A DNA stretch of 64,000 bases, from positions 58,601 to 122,600 of the forward strand of contig NZ_FRBI01000023.1 of assembly GCF_900142575.1 (NCBI RefSeq), in the 5' to 3' direction. This document shows positions 27,154 through 35,420 of the stretch, in pieces (within the stretch, counting starts at the first letter, position 1; each line of letters starts with the position of its first letter). The notes under the pieces are model-generated. The model was not told the DNA's origin and made no database searches. It saw only the letters and a program-made list of their open reading frames with translations. Source of the DNA: Actinacidiphila paucisporea. Its GTDB lineage: Bacteria > Actinomycetota > Actinomycetes > Streptomycetales > Streptomycetaceae. The translations under genes and the position numbers were made by a program.

Positions 27154-28197
27154 ATGAGCACGCGTCGGAGTCTGCTCGGGAGTGCCGCGGCGGCCGGCGC
27201 CATGACGTATCTGGGCCCCGGGCAGGCGGCCTCCGCCGCGGGCAGCCGCCCGGCGGCGCGTGCCGCGCTGGTCGCGATCGACACCGAGACGCAGCGGCAC
27301 TACGACGCGCTCCGGGCCGAGGTGGCCAAGCGTCTCAGCCCCGTCATCGTCGTCCAGAACGACGAGCGCGGCGGTCTGTACACCCTGGTCCACCGCGGCC
27401 GGCGGGAGTCGGTGCACCCCGTTCCCGAGGTCTTCGAACTGGCCAAGTCGGTCGCCCACGCCCCGCTGGGCATCTACTCGATCATCGCGCCGCACCTGAG
27501 CCGCCGCGTCCCGCGCCTGCCCGGCTCCGCGCGGCTCGACCAGCACGACGTGGATATGGTGGCCTCCGAGGGGCCGGCCACGAAGTCGTGGACCGCCCCG
27601 CTCCGGACCTTCGGCGCCACCCTGGCCACCGCCCGGCAGCGGCTCGGCGCCGCGGACACGCCGCCGGAGCTGGCGGCGTCGAGCGCGCGGATCCTCGACG
27701 CGGCGCTGTCGTTCGTCGACACCTCGGTGCGGCGGGGCGCCGCCGACATGGCGTCCTTCGAGGGCTTCACCTCCCAGGTGAGCGACGCGATCGCCGTCAC
27801 CCTCACGTATGCCGCTCGGGCGCAGATCAGCGGCGTCGAGGCCCTGATGACCCGCTGGCGGAGCCAGGTCGGTCCGGCGGACTGGCCGGGCCTCTACGTC
27901 GTCGTGCTGTCGCTGTGGACGACATCCGCCCCCAACCAGAACTCGCTCGTCGTCAAGCCCTTCCTGACCCCCGGCACAGCCGACTCCCACCTGATCGACC
28001 TCCCCACCGCCGGGCCCCCCACCGACCCGGTCGCCGTCGCCCTCGACAACCTGGCCCGCATTGTCCAGGACAACGTCGCGGCGGAAATGGTCTTCCCCAC
28101 CACCCGCCCTCTGGCCGACGCACTGAAGGGCCGGGAAGACCTGCTGGCCCCGGCCATCCGCCACCAGCTCGCCTGCCCCTACCGGCTCCGGCCGTAG
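27154..28197 (+). CDS. Secreted protein of unknown function with Tat-type signal
   Basis: A 347-residue protein. The N-terminus MSTRRSLLGSAAAAGAMTYL carries a twin-arginine motif, a hydrophobic core and a likely AxA cleavage near residue 29. The mature part is mainly helical with no catalytic motif that I can name. Blocks such as VIVVQNDERGGLYTLVHRG and APLGIYSIIAPHLSRRVPRL may be conserved. ATG 27154 follows GGGAGGGGTGGGG. It stands alone after the tandem-repeat region. Tat export suggests a folded or cofactor-containing protein, but this is inference. Confidence 0.68.
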   Translation: MSTRRSLLGSAAAAGAMTYLGPGQAASAAGSRPAARAALVAIDTETQRHYDALRAEVAKRLSPVIVVQNDERGGLYTLVHRGRRESVHPVPEVFELAKSVAHAPLGIYSIIAPHLSRRVPRLPGSARLDQHDVDMVASEGPATKSWTAPLRTFGATLATARQRLGAADTPPELAASSARILDAALSFVDTSVRRGAADMASFEGFTSQVSDAIAVTLTYAARAQISGVEALMTRWRSQVGPADWPGLYVVVLSLWTTSAPNQNSLVVKPFLTPGTADSHLIDLPTAGPPTDPVAVALDNLARIVQDNVAAEMVFPTTRPLADALKGREDLLAPAIRHQLACPYRLRP

Positions 28198-28247
28198 GCC
28201 CCCGCACGGCTGCGTCCCGCGACCGGCCCGGCGGAGGGGCGTACGGC

Positions 28248-28709
28248 TCAATCCCAGCCGTGCAGGGATACGGCGGGGCCGTCTGCCAGATAGTTGCGCA
28301 GGGTGTCGGCGGTGCTGGGCACGAATTCCGCCGGGAGGGCGTCGACCGGGGTCCAGCGGACCTGGGCGTGCTTGTGCGGCTCCCGGTTCTCCGGTTCGCC
28401 CTGCCACTCGTGTGCGGCGAAGACGACGGTCAGGAAGCCGTTGGGGGACTCGACGCCCCAGGCGCCGTGCACGACGTGCGCCAATTCCAACGCCTCGGGC
28501 CTGACGACCAGCCCCGTCTCCTCCCGCAGCTCGCGCACCGCCGTGGCGGTGACCGGCTCGCCGGGCTCGCTCTTGCCGATCGGCAGGTCCCACAGCCCCT
28601 GCCCGTACTTGGCGCCCTCGCCGCGTTGCAGCAGCACCACCCGCCCGCGGTCCCGGTCATGCACGATGACGGCCGCGGCCAGCAACGTCATCGATCCCAC
28701 GGCGGGCAC
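28248..28709 (-). CDS. NUDIX hydrolase
   Basis: A 153-residue pyrophosphohydrolase cleaving nucleoside-diphosphate-linked substrates. The Nudix box GKSEPGEPVTATAVRELREE continuing TGLV fits GX5EX7REUXEEXGU (about residues 50-72). GTG 28709 is preferred because GGGAG lies 9 bases upstream; an internal ATG at 28691 would shorten it by 6 residues. It is the last gene of a minus-strand group: Xre regulator, GNAT, 55-residue protein, Nudix. Substrate unknown. Confidence 0.88.
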   Translation of the reverse strand: MPAVGSMTLLAAAVIVHDRDRGRVVLLQRGEGAKYGQGLWDLPIGKSEPGEPVTATAVRELREETGLVVRPEALELAHVVHGAWGVESPNGFLTVVFAAHEWQGEPENREPHKHAQVRWTPVDALPAEFVPSTADTLRNYLADGPAVSLHGWD

Positions 28710-28731
28710 GAGCGCCCGCTCCCGACCCGTT

Positions 28732-28899
28732 TCAGAGCGAATCCCGCACCGCCTCGAAGATGTCCGCGTCCGTCTCCCGCTGCCAGCCGGGCAGGTCCTC
28801 CGAGCCGGCGACATAGCCGGGCGTCGGCTCCCCGGCGAAGTGCTTACGGACTCCGCTGATCCACGCTTCGCGGAAGATGCGACCGGGTTCGTCAGCCAC
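28732..28899 (-). CDS. Small conserved-looking protein, 55 residues
   Basis: Starts at GTG 28897-28899 with AGGAGT seven bases upstream. The sequence (VADEPGRIFREAWISGVRKH to the end ADIFEAVRDSL) is soluble and acidic, with a Trp-rich centre and no metal-binding motif. It sits between the GNAT and Nudix genes on the same strand with short gaps, so probably co-transcribed. Function unknown; similar small ORFs accompany Xre/GNAT groups in Streptomyces as far as I recall. Confidence 0.68.
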   Translation of the reverse strand: MADEPGRIFREAWISGVRKHFAGEPTPGYVAGSEDLPGWQRETDADIFEAVRDSL

Positions 28900-28928
28900 G
28901 TTCAGACTCCTTGCGTCGTCAAGCGGTC

Positions 28929-29495
28929 TCACCCGACGCGGGCGATCAGCAGGTCGTATGTCTCGTCGCCGTTGCGGTACGGGCCCGCGTAGCGGTAGCC
29001 GAGGCGGTTGTAGAGGGCGCGGCCGCGGGTGTTGGCGGGGCTGACGAGGAGGGACGTCCAGCGGGGGGAAACGGCCTGGACGAGGGCGTGGTGGAGGCGG
29101 GTGCCTATGCCGTGGGACTGCCAGCCCGGGCGGACGGCACCCTCACACAGGCCCATCAGGTTCTCGCGGGCCTCGGCGGGGATGTGGGGGAGAAGCTCCT
29201 CGCCGTACCAGTATTCGGCGGAGCAGGGGAAACCGTAGCCGAAACCGATCAGGGTGCCTGCCTCGTAAGCGGCCGCCAGGGTGAAGCCGCCGTGCCGGAA
29301 ATGGCCGTTGATCTGTCGCCGGAAGGTGTCGACACCGCGAGTACGGCCGTCCTCGCCGTTCGCACTGAATTCCGGATGAGCGTCGGCCCAGATATCGGCC
29401 AAGGCGTCGACCAACGGCTGGGTCTGGCTGATTCCGTGGACTCGGACGATCGTCTCGTTCCCGCGCGTGATCGGCTCCACGCCGTACCTCCTCAT
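28929..29495 (-). CDS. GNAT-family N-acetyltransferase
   Basis: A 188-residue acetyltransferase. Acetyl-CoA motif A lies in VRPGWQSHGIGTRLHHALVQ, and the end ANTRGRALYNRLGYRYAGPY is the usual GNAT motif B region. Its start ATG overlaps the TGA stop of the Xre regulator (ATGA), so the two are translationally coupled. The substrate (amino acid, antibiotic or protein N-terminus) cannot be read from sequence. Confidence 0.85.
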   Translation of the reverse strand: MRRYGVEPITRGNETIVRVHGISQTQPLVDALADIWADAHPEFSANGEDGRTRGVDTFRRQINGHFRHGGFTLAAAYEAGTLIGFGYGFPCSAEYWYGEELLPHIPAEARENLMGLCEGAVRPGWQSHGIGTRLHHALVQAVSPRWTSLLVSPANTRGRALYNRLGYRYAGPYRNGDETYDLLIARVG

Positions 29496-30805
29496 GCGAT
29501 GCCTAGGGCGTGGTAATCGGTCAGCCACGCAGCAACTGCCGGCACCCGCACGTGGCGTTGCAGAGCGGCCTCAATGTCTCGCACGGCATTGATCAACCGA
29601 CGGGACTGCACTTGCGGCAGGTAGGACAGGGCTTCGTCGGAAGCCCGTAGGGCGTTGTCCAGGTCGGGGCGTTCGCGTTTGGCGTTCTGCACGGCGATGT
29701 CAGCGGTGTAAAGGGCGCGGCTGCGGGTGAACCCCCGGCCGGTCAGCAGCACGGCCTGCTCGGCGCCGTAAGCCGCACGCTCGTGCTGCCCGAGGTCGGC
29801 GCGGCACAAGGACTCCAGTCCGACGAGTTCGGCGGGGGTGAAGAAGCCCAGCCACGCCGGGTCGCTGTCACGCGGGCCCTTCTCGAACTGGGTATGCGCG
29901 TCGACGATGGCCGCGTCGCACGCGCACCGGTCGCCGAGGAAGGCCCATCCACCCGCTTCCCGCATCGCGAACAGCGCCTGCATCCGGGGAGAGCCGAGCG
30001 ACCTCGCGATGCCGCGCGCGACCTGGGCCGCGCTCACTGCCTCCCTCGGTCGCCCGCTCTCCCTCGCCAGGCGGGACAGGCAGCCGAAACTCCGTGCTTC
30101 CAGCACCGGGTCGGCGGCCAATCGCGCTGCGGTCAGGGACTCGGTGAACAGTGAACGAGCGTCGTTGTGCCGACCCGCGTCGAAGGCCAAGTTGCCAACC
30201 GCGACGGTCAGTTCCCCGGTCGCCGAGCGCAGGAGCCGTCCGGTCGACTCGCTGAACTGTCCATGGCGCAGCCAGCCGTGCGCCGCGTTCAGGGACTTCT
30301 CGGCCTCGTGGTGCATCGCGGTGGAGCCGTGGTCGCGGACATGCGAGCTGATCGCCGCGGTCGACGCCAGGACTTGGCGGACCTCGCGCATACCCATCCG
30401 GCGGCCGGACTGACGAGGCCTCGGATCGCCCATGGCGATGCCGGTGACCGATCCGGCCCCGTCACGGAGGAACGTGCGGCGTTCCACGTCGGTGTCATCC
30501 GCCCTTCGTGCGTACGGCCGCGTCGGGATGACGGGGACCGCGGCCGCCGGCGCCCGGCGGGTGGCGAATCCGAGGTCGGCCAGAGAGCGGCCGGTGATCT
30601 CGTGGAGGACCCGCTCATAGACAGGGCGGGGGCTGGCGACCTCGCCGCGCTCCCAGGCCGCGATGAGGCGTGCGGTGCATCCGGTGTTCTCGCCCATCGC
30701 CGCCGCCGTCGCGTTGACGTGGCGGGCGAACTCCTCGCGGCTCATGCGGAACTGCGTTTCCCGCACGTCGCGGACGACGGTGTTGGGCCTGGCGTCTGCG
30801 GACAT
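29492..30805 (-). CDS. Xre-like regulator with TPR-type C-terminal region
   Basis: A 437-residue regulator. Residues about 15-75 form a Cro/CI-type HTH (MSREEFARHVNATAAAMGEN and RLIAAWERGEVASPRPVYERV). The remainder is a helical repeat array of tetratricopeptide type, as in SARP/AfsR-like and quorum-type regulators. ATG 30803-30805 has GGAG upstream; longer forms lack support. Divergent from the ATP-binding protein/radical SAM group across 207 bases, and upstream of GNAT on its own strand. Confidence 0.86.
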   Translation of the reverse strand: MSADARPNTVVRDVRETQFRMSREEFARHVNATAAAMGENTGCTARLIAAWERGEVASPRPVYERVLHEITGRSLADLGFATRRAPAAAVPVIPTRPYARRADDTDVERRTFLRDGAGSVTGIAMGDPRPRQSGRRMGMREVRQVLASTAAISSHVRDHGSTAMHHEAEKSLNAAHGWLRHGQFSESTGRLLRSATGELTVAVGNLAFDAGRHNDARSLFTESLTAARLAADPVLEARSFGCLSRLARESGRPREAVSAAQVARGIARSLGSPRMQALFAMREAGGWAFLGDRCACDAAIVDAHTQFEKGPRDSDPAWLGFFTPAELVGLESLCRADLGQHERAAYGAEQAVLLTGRGFTRSRALYTADIAVQNAKRERPDLDNALRASDEALSYLPQVQSRRLINAVRDIEAALQRHVRVPAVAAWLTDYHALGIA

Positions 30806-30831
30806 CTCGACTCCGGCGCTGCAGCTCTTGG

Positions 30832-30844
30832 ACGTTCCGAACGT
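30832..30844. promoter_or_regulatory. Palindrome upstream of the Xre regulator
   Basis: ACGTTC-C-GAACGT is a perfect dyad 27 bases before the regulator start, flanked by direct repeats AGCTCTTGGA (about 30822) and AGCTCCTGGA (about 30845). A possible autoregulatory operator in the divergent promoter region. Confidence 0.4.
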
Positions 30845-31012
30845 AGCTCCTGGAGCGACGTGTTGGAGGCTGCATGCCCGTCCGGGGCGAATCCGATGCG
30901 TGAATTGCATCGTTCTTACATGCCGGTGGCCACGCGGTCGCCCGGCGGCCTCCGCTTTTCTCGATGACAGAAGAACCGGAGCCCGGGCTCTTTTCGGAAC
31001 GGAGATCGCACC

Positions 31013-31456
31013 ATGTCGAGCGCCACTGTCGTGCCCCGCACCCGGCCGTACATGAGGGCGCGACATCAGGTCGCCCTCGGCCTTCGGCTCGAATTCGCGG
31101 AGGTCGGCCGCGCACGGCGCGAAGTGCGTGACTGCCTGGTCGCCTGGCGTCGTGACGAGGCCGTGGACTCGGCGCTGCTGGTGGTCAGCGAGCTGGTCGG
31201 CAACGCGTTACGGCACGCGCCGAACTCGGTCATCGGCCTGACCGTGACGGCAGGTGGTGGCGAGGTGCTTGTCGAGGTGCGCGACGGATCACGTAAGCCT
31301 CCCGTCATGGAGCCGCACCCCGATCCGTACAGCGAGACCGGCCGTGGCCTGCCACTCGTACATGCCCTGTCCCGCGACTGGGGCTGGGCCCCGCACGAGG
31401 ACGGCACGAAGACCACCTGGGCGGTGCTGCCCGCCCTGGAGCGCGAGCCGGCATGA
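31013..31456 (+). CDS. ATP-binding protein, anti-sigma/HATPase_c type
   Basis: A 147-residue single-domain GHKL ATPase-fold protein, like the many RsbW/SpoIIAB-like proteins of Streptomyces. The N-box is LLVVSELVGNALRHAP, with EVRDGSRKPP (G1-like) and SETGRGLPLVHALSRDWGW (G2) later. It lacks the dimerisation helix of a histidine kinase. ATG 31013 follows GGAACGGAGATCGCACC. First gene of the operon leading to the radical SAM gene. Partner sigma factor, if any, is not in the locus. Confidence 0.88.
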   Translation: MSSATVVPRTRPYMRARHQVALGLRLEFAEVGRARREVRDCLVAWRRDEAVDSALLVVSELVGNALRHAPNSVIGLTVTAGGGEVLVEVRDGSRKPPVMEPHPDPYSETGRGLPLVHALSRDWGWAPHEDGTKTTWAVLPALEREPA

Positions 31457-31463
31457 CCACCAC

Positions 31464-31537
31464 CCCCTCGTACCTCAGCGGAAGAGACCCGGCCTCCCCC
31501 CGGCCGGGAGGCCCCGGTTCGACTCCGGGCGAGGGGA
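31464..31537 (+). tRNA. tRNA-like sequence with nine-base C-rich anticodon loop
   Basis: Folds as a cloverleaf. Acceptor stem CCCCTCG (31464-31470) pairs with CGAGGGG (31530-31536), discriminator A. T8/A9 follow. The D arm has three pairs (CTC/GAG) and loop AGCGGAA with the GG pair. Anticodon stem CCGGC (31489-31493)/GCCGG (31503-31507); loop CTCCCCCCG. Five-base variable loop. T arm CCCGG-TTCGACT-CCGGG (31513-31529) joins the acceptor stem directly. No encoded CCA. It fills the gap between two operon genes. The oversized loop (CCC anticodon if U33 is kept) is abnormal, so this may be a degenerate or specialised tRNA. Confidence 0.6.
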
Positions 31538-31569
31538 CTTTCGCCAACGACCGGTACGGAAGGACCCGT

Positions 31570-31938
31570 ATGACCACCTTCGTCCCCGACCTCTTACCCG
31601 TGTGCGGCGCCCGCCGCCGGCTCCCGGATCGGCTCGCCGCCGCCGCGGAGGCGCTGGCGCCGCCGGATACGGGGGAGCCCTCGCAGGCGGACCGCGACCT
31701 GCGGTGTGTGCTCCAGGCGCACACCGCCGGGGACCACCACGCGTACGTGATGCACCTCGACGGCCCGGACACCGGCTCGGTGTGGGTCCGCTGGGGCCAC
31801 GCGGAGGGACCCCTGGGCCTCGTCGTCCTGCCCGACTGCCGGGCGCTCGCGCCCGAACCGCTGGACGAGGCCTGCTGCCAGTACGCCGAGCACCCCGGCG
31901 GCCACTGCTACGAACTCACCGACCCCTGGCAGCCGTAG
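31570..31938 (+). CDS. Small His/Cys-rich hypothetical protein
   Basis: A 122-residue protein starting MTTFVPDLLPVCGARRR. The ATG at 31570 has GGAAGGA upstream; an earlier in-frame ATG overlapping the preceding stop is rejected because it would read through the tRNA-like sequence. Clusters CVLQAHTAGDHHAYVMH and CCQYAEHPGGHC look like a zinc- or metal-binding arrangement. It precedes the radical SAM gene by 9 bases, so the two are co-translated. Function unknown; a substrate carrier or binding partner is conceivable. Confidence 0.68.
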   Translation: MTTFVPDLLPVCGARRRLPDRLAAAAEALAPPDTGEPSQADRDLRCVLQAHTAGDHHAYVMHLDGPDTGSVWVRWGHAEGPLGLVVLPDCRALAPEPLDEACCQYAEHPGGHCYELTDPWQP

Positions 31939-31947
31939 GAGCCATCG

Positions 31948-32898
31948 ATGCGTGCCCTTCCGCTACGTCCCACCTTCGTCTGGCTGGAAATCACCGGCTT
32001 TTGCAATCTCAACTGCCGCCACTGCTACGCCAACTCGTCCCCACAGGGGACGCACGGCGATATGACCGGCGCCGACTGGCTGCGGGTGATCGATGAGTTG
32101 AACGGAATGGGGGTGCGGGACGTGCAGTTCATCGGGGGAGAGCCGACGCTGCACCCCGGCCTGCCGGGCTTCGTGCGGCGTGCGCGCCGGCACGACATGC
32201 GGGTCGAGGTGTTCAGCAACATGACGCATCTGCGGCCCGAGGTCTGGGAGGTGCTGCGACTGCCCGGTGTCCGGCTGGCGTTCAGCTACTACAGCGATGA
32301 CGCGGGCGATCACGACGAGGTGACCGACGCTCGCGGCGCGCACGCCCGCACCCGGACCAACGTCGAACGGGGCAGGGCCCTGGGGATCGAGATGCGCGGC
32401 AGCGTGATCGACGTCATCCACGGCCAGCGCGCGCGGGGTGCGGAGCAGGAACTGCTGCAACTCGGGATCCGTGACGTCCGCACCGATCGGATCAGGCCCT
32501 TCGGGCGCGGGGCGGGCGGCGCGTACCCGGACGTCAGCGGGTTGTGCGGTATGTGCGGCCGGGCCAAGTTCGCGATCTCACCTGACGGTTACGTGTGGCC
32601 GTGTGTATTCGCCCGCTGGATGAACCTCGGCAATGTGCATGAGCAGAGCCTCCAGGCGATCTACGGCGGCGTTGCCATGCGTGCGGCGAGGGCGGAGTTG
32701 GAGGCGGTGTTTCCCGCAAGCGCGGTGCGCGCGGGACCGACCTGCCTGCCGGACTGCAACCCCGCCTTCGAGACCTGCGGCCCGCAGACCGTCTGCGCCC
32801 CCGATGCCTCCTGCGGCCCGACCGCCGACTCGTCGCGTCCGGCGCCGAGCCGGTCCGTGCGCTACTACAACCCGGGGGTCTCGGGCACGGGGTGCTGA
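31948..32898 (+). CDS. Radical SAM/SPASM-type enzyme
   Basis: A 316-residue radical SAM protein. The [4Fe-4S] motif CNLNCRHC (C19, C23, C26) generates the 5'-deoxyadenosyl radical, and GGEPTLHPG (about 63-71) is the SAM-binding GGE. A SPASM-like C-terminal region has C200, C203 and C219 in LCGMCGRAKFAISPDGYVWP, then C266, C270, C277, C283, C289 and a terminal Cys. Such enzymes usually modify peptides, but no clear precursor peptide gene is seen. Last of the group ATP-binding protein, tRNA-like, His/Cys-rich protein. Confidence 0.9.
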   Translation: MRALPLRPTFVWLEITGFCNLNCRHCYANSSPQGTHGDMTGADWLRVIDELNGMGVRDVQFIGGEPTLHPGLPGFVRRARRHDMRVEVFSNMTHLRPEVWEVLRLPGVRLAFSYYSDDAGDHDEVTDARGAHARTRTNVERGRALGIEMRGSVIDVIHGQRARGAEQELLQLGIRDVRTDRIRPFGRGAGGAYPDVSGLCGMCGRAKFAISPDGYVWPCVFARWMNLGNVHEQSLQAIYGGVAMRAARAELEAVFPASAVRAGPTCLPDCNPAFETCGPQTVCAPDASCGPTADSSRPAPSRSVRYYNPGVSGTGC

Positions 32899-32931
32899 CG
32901 CCCGCGGGCGCGTGGCCGTAGCGTGGCGGGC

Positions 32932-33288
32932 ATGCTCGAAGAGTCGACTGCCCTCTATCTGGCCCGCCGCGACGCCTATGCCGCGTTCCTGACCGCCGCC
33001 GACGCCGAGTCGCATGTCGCCTGGTTCCGCGAGGACGGCCGGTATCCCGACGAAGCCGCGGCGGTCGCGGCCGTGGACCGGGCGTATGCGGTGACGCGGG
33101 CCGCGTTCAACGTCATCGAGGTGGAGGGCGTCGGGCCGGCCGCGCAGGGCAGGACGCTGCTGGAGCGGCTGGCCGCGCTGCACAAAGACGGCGGGGCGCG
33201 GCCGGACTGGAAGGACGTCAAGCAGGCGCGTGAGGCCTTCGTCGGGGCGGCGCAGGACGCGTTGCGGGAACTGCGCGGCAGCGGCTGA
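32932..33288 (+). CDS. Hypothetical helical protein
   Basis: A 118-residue soluble, Ala/Glu-rich protein (MLEESTALYLARRDAYAAFL at the N-terminus), predicted all-helical with no motif I can name. No signal peptide or membrane helix. It lies 33 bases after the radical SAM stop and could be the last gene of that operon or independent; the GCGTAGCGTGG stretch just before the ATG hints at its own leaderless promoter. Followed by the sigE promoter region. Confidence 0.6.
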   Translation: MLEESTALYLARRDAYAAFLTAADAESHVAWFREDGRYPDEAAAVAAVDRAYAVTRAAFNVIEVEGVGPAAQGRTLLERLAALHKDGGARPDWKDVKQAREAFVGAAQDALRELRGSG

Positions 33289-33349
33289 GATGACGCACGG
33301 CCTGTCGCCCGCCTTCGGGCGGAAAATCCGATTCGTCCGCCCCGTTACA

Positions 33350-33363
33350 CAACCGATGGGTTG
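33350..33363. promoter_or_regulatory. Dyad in the sigE promoter region
   Basis: CAACC-GATG-GGTTG lies about 135 bases before sigE, within GTTACACAACC...GTTGCTGTG. It could be the CseB operator or part of the sigE promoter. sigE is known to depend on CseB, but I cannot verify this particular site. Confidence 0.35.
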
Positions 33364-33498
33364 CTGTGCGCCCGCTGTGCGCTCGCGGTGGCGGAAGCCA
33401 GACATCCGCTCCGTAACTTCGGCCGAGCCGGGGGAGGCCCCCGGTCGCGACCGCGGCGGTACGCCGGGTCGCAGCGGCGGGAGCGGGGCGGAGGCACC

Positions 33499-34041
33499 AT
33501 GGCGGCGAGCGGCGCGGTATTGGGGTTCGAGGAGTACGTGAGGTCCCGGCAGGACGCCCTGCTGCGGAGCGCCCGCCGGCTGGTTCCCGACCCGATCGAC
33601 GCGCAGGACCTCGTGCAGACCGCGCTGGTGCGCACCTACCCCCGGTGGGACGGCATCGCCGACAAGACCCTCGCGGACGCGTATATGCGCCGGGTGATGA
33701 TCAACACCAGGACCGAGTGGTGGCGCAGCCGCAAGCTGGACGAGGTGCCCACCGGGGAGCTGCCCGAGCGCAGCGTGGACGACGGCGCCGAGCAGCGCGC
33801 GGACCGCGAGATGCTGCGGGACGTGCTGACCGTGCTGGCGCCCAAGCAGCGGCAGGTCGTGGTGCTGCGCCACTACGGCCAGCTGACGACCGAGGAGACC
33901 GCACGCGTACTCGGCATGTCCACCGGTACGGTGAAGAGCACGCTGCACCGGGCGCTCGCCCGGCTGCGCCACGAGCTGGAGCACGGCAGCTACGGCTACT
34001 CGCGACCCGAGGTGGAGGAGGAGGCGATGTGCGCCGCGTAA
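33499..34041 (+). CDS. sigE: ECF sigma factor SigE (cell-envelope stress)
   Basis: A 180-residue ECF sigma factor directing the envelope-stress regulon in Streptomyces. Region 2: FEEYVRSRQDALLRSARRLV and IDAQDLVQTALVRTYPRW, with INTRTEWWRSRKL after it. Region 4: VLAPKQRQVVVLRHYGQLTT followed by ARVLGMSTGTVKSTLHRAL. ATG 33499 follows GGCGGAGGCACC. The three following genes are cseA, cseB and cseC in the order known from S. coelicolor, which makes the identity firm. Expression there depends on CseB. Confidence 0.95.
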   Translation: MAASGAVLGFEEYVRSRQDALLRSARRLVPDPIDAQDLVQTALVRTYPRWDGIADKTLADAYMRRVMINTRTEWWRSRKLDEVPTGELPERSVDDGAEQRADREMLRDVLTVLAPKQRQVVVLRHYGQLTTEETARVLGMSTGTVKSTLHRALARLRHELEHGSYGYSRPEVEEEAMCAA

Positions 34042-34727
34042 GACCCGGTACGGCTGCGATGGGCGCGCTGACCTGCGCGTGCGTCGTGGTGACGGGCTGC
34101 GGTACGACCGGCACGGGTGCCCGCAAGGAGGGCCCGGCGCCGAGCCCCAGCGTGCGGCGGCCGGCCGACTCCGCCGCCGCCCCCGCCCTCGCCCGGGACC
34201 CGCGGGCGCTGGCCACCATGGTCCGCCGGGACAGCAGCGTCAGCCAGGACGTACGCGAGGACCTGACGCCCTGCTCGGGCGACGACTACCCGGTGGCCAC
34301 CGACGCCGGCGACCTGACCTCGGGTGACGGCCCGGACCTGGTGGTCAACGTCACGACCTGCGGCAACGGCCTCGGCGTGGCCGCGTACGTCTACCGTATG
34401 GTGAACGGCAAATACCAGAACGTCTTCGCCGACGAGCGGCCACCGGTGTACGGAAGCGTCGAGGACGGGCAGTTGCAGATCATCCACGAGGTGTACAAGG
34501 TGGACGACCCGGTGTCGTACCCGACCGGGCAGGAATCGGTGCTGTACGCGTGGCGCGACGGCCACTTCGTGCAGGTCGCGCGCAGCTACGCCGACTTCGG
34601 GGCGCGGACGCCGACCGTACGGCCCGAGCCGACGTCCACGGAGCCGGCGCCGCGGCCCGACTCCGACCCGCTGGACCCGGATCTGCCGACCGCCTCGGCG
34701 TCCGCCGCGGCTCCCGGAGGCCGTTGA
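34029..34727 (+). CDS. cseA: CseA lipoprotein, modulator of the SigE system
   Basis: A 232-residue lipoprotein. The N-terminus from GTG 34029 is a short basic region and hydrophobic core ending in the lipobox VTGC (C24). Then a Pro/Ala/Ser linker and a globular domain (DLVVNVTTCGNGLGVAAYVY) follow, ending in a Pro/Ser-rich tail. It overlaps the end of sigE by 13 bases behind GAGGAGG. In S. coelicolor CseA sits on the extracellular face of the membrane and dampens sigE expression. Assignment rests largely on position and lipobox. Confidence 0.85.
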   Translation: MRRVRPGTAAMGALTCACVVVTGCGTTGTGARKEGPAPSPSVRRPADSAAAPALARDPRALATMVRRDSSVSQDVREDLTPCSGDDYPVATDAGDLTSGDGPDLVVNVTTCGNGLGVAAYVYRMVNGKYQNVFADERPPVYGSVEDGQLQIIHEVYKVDDPVSYPTGQESVLYAWRDGHFVQVARSYADFGARTPTVRPEPTSTEPAPRPDSDPLDPDLPTASASAAAPGGR

Positions 34728-34733
34728 CTCCCC

Positions 34734-35414
<681 letters not shown>

Positions 35415-35420
35415 GAGCCG

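Noticed and set aside
31453..31569. N-terminal extension of the 122-residue protein from the overlapping ATG
   Set aside because: It would translate the cloverleaf sequence; ATG 31570 has a good ribosome site.
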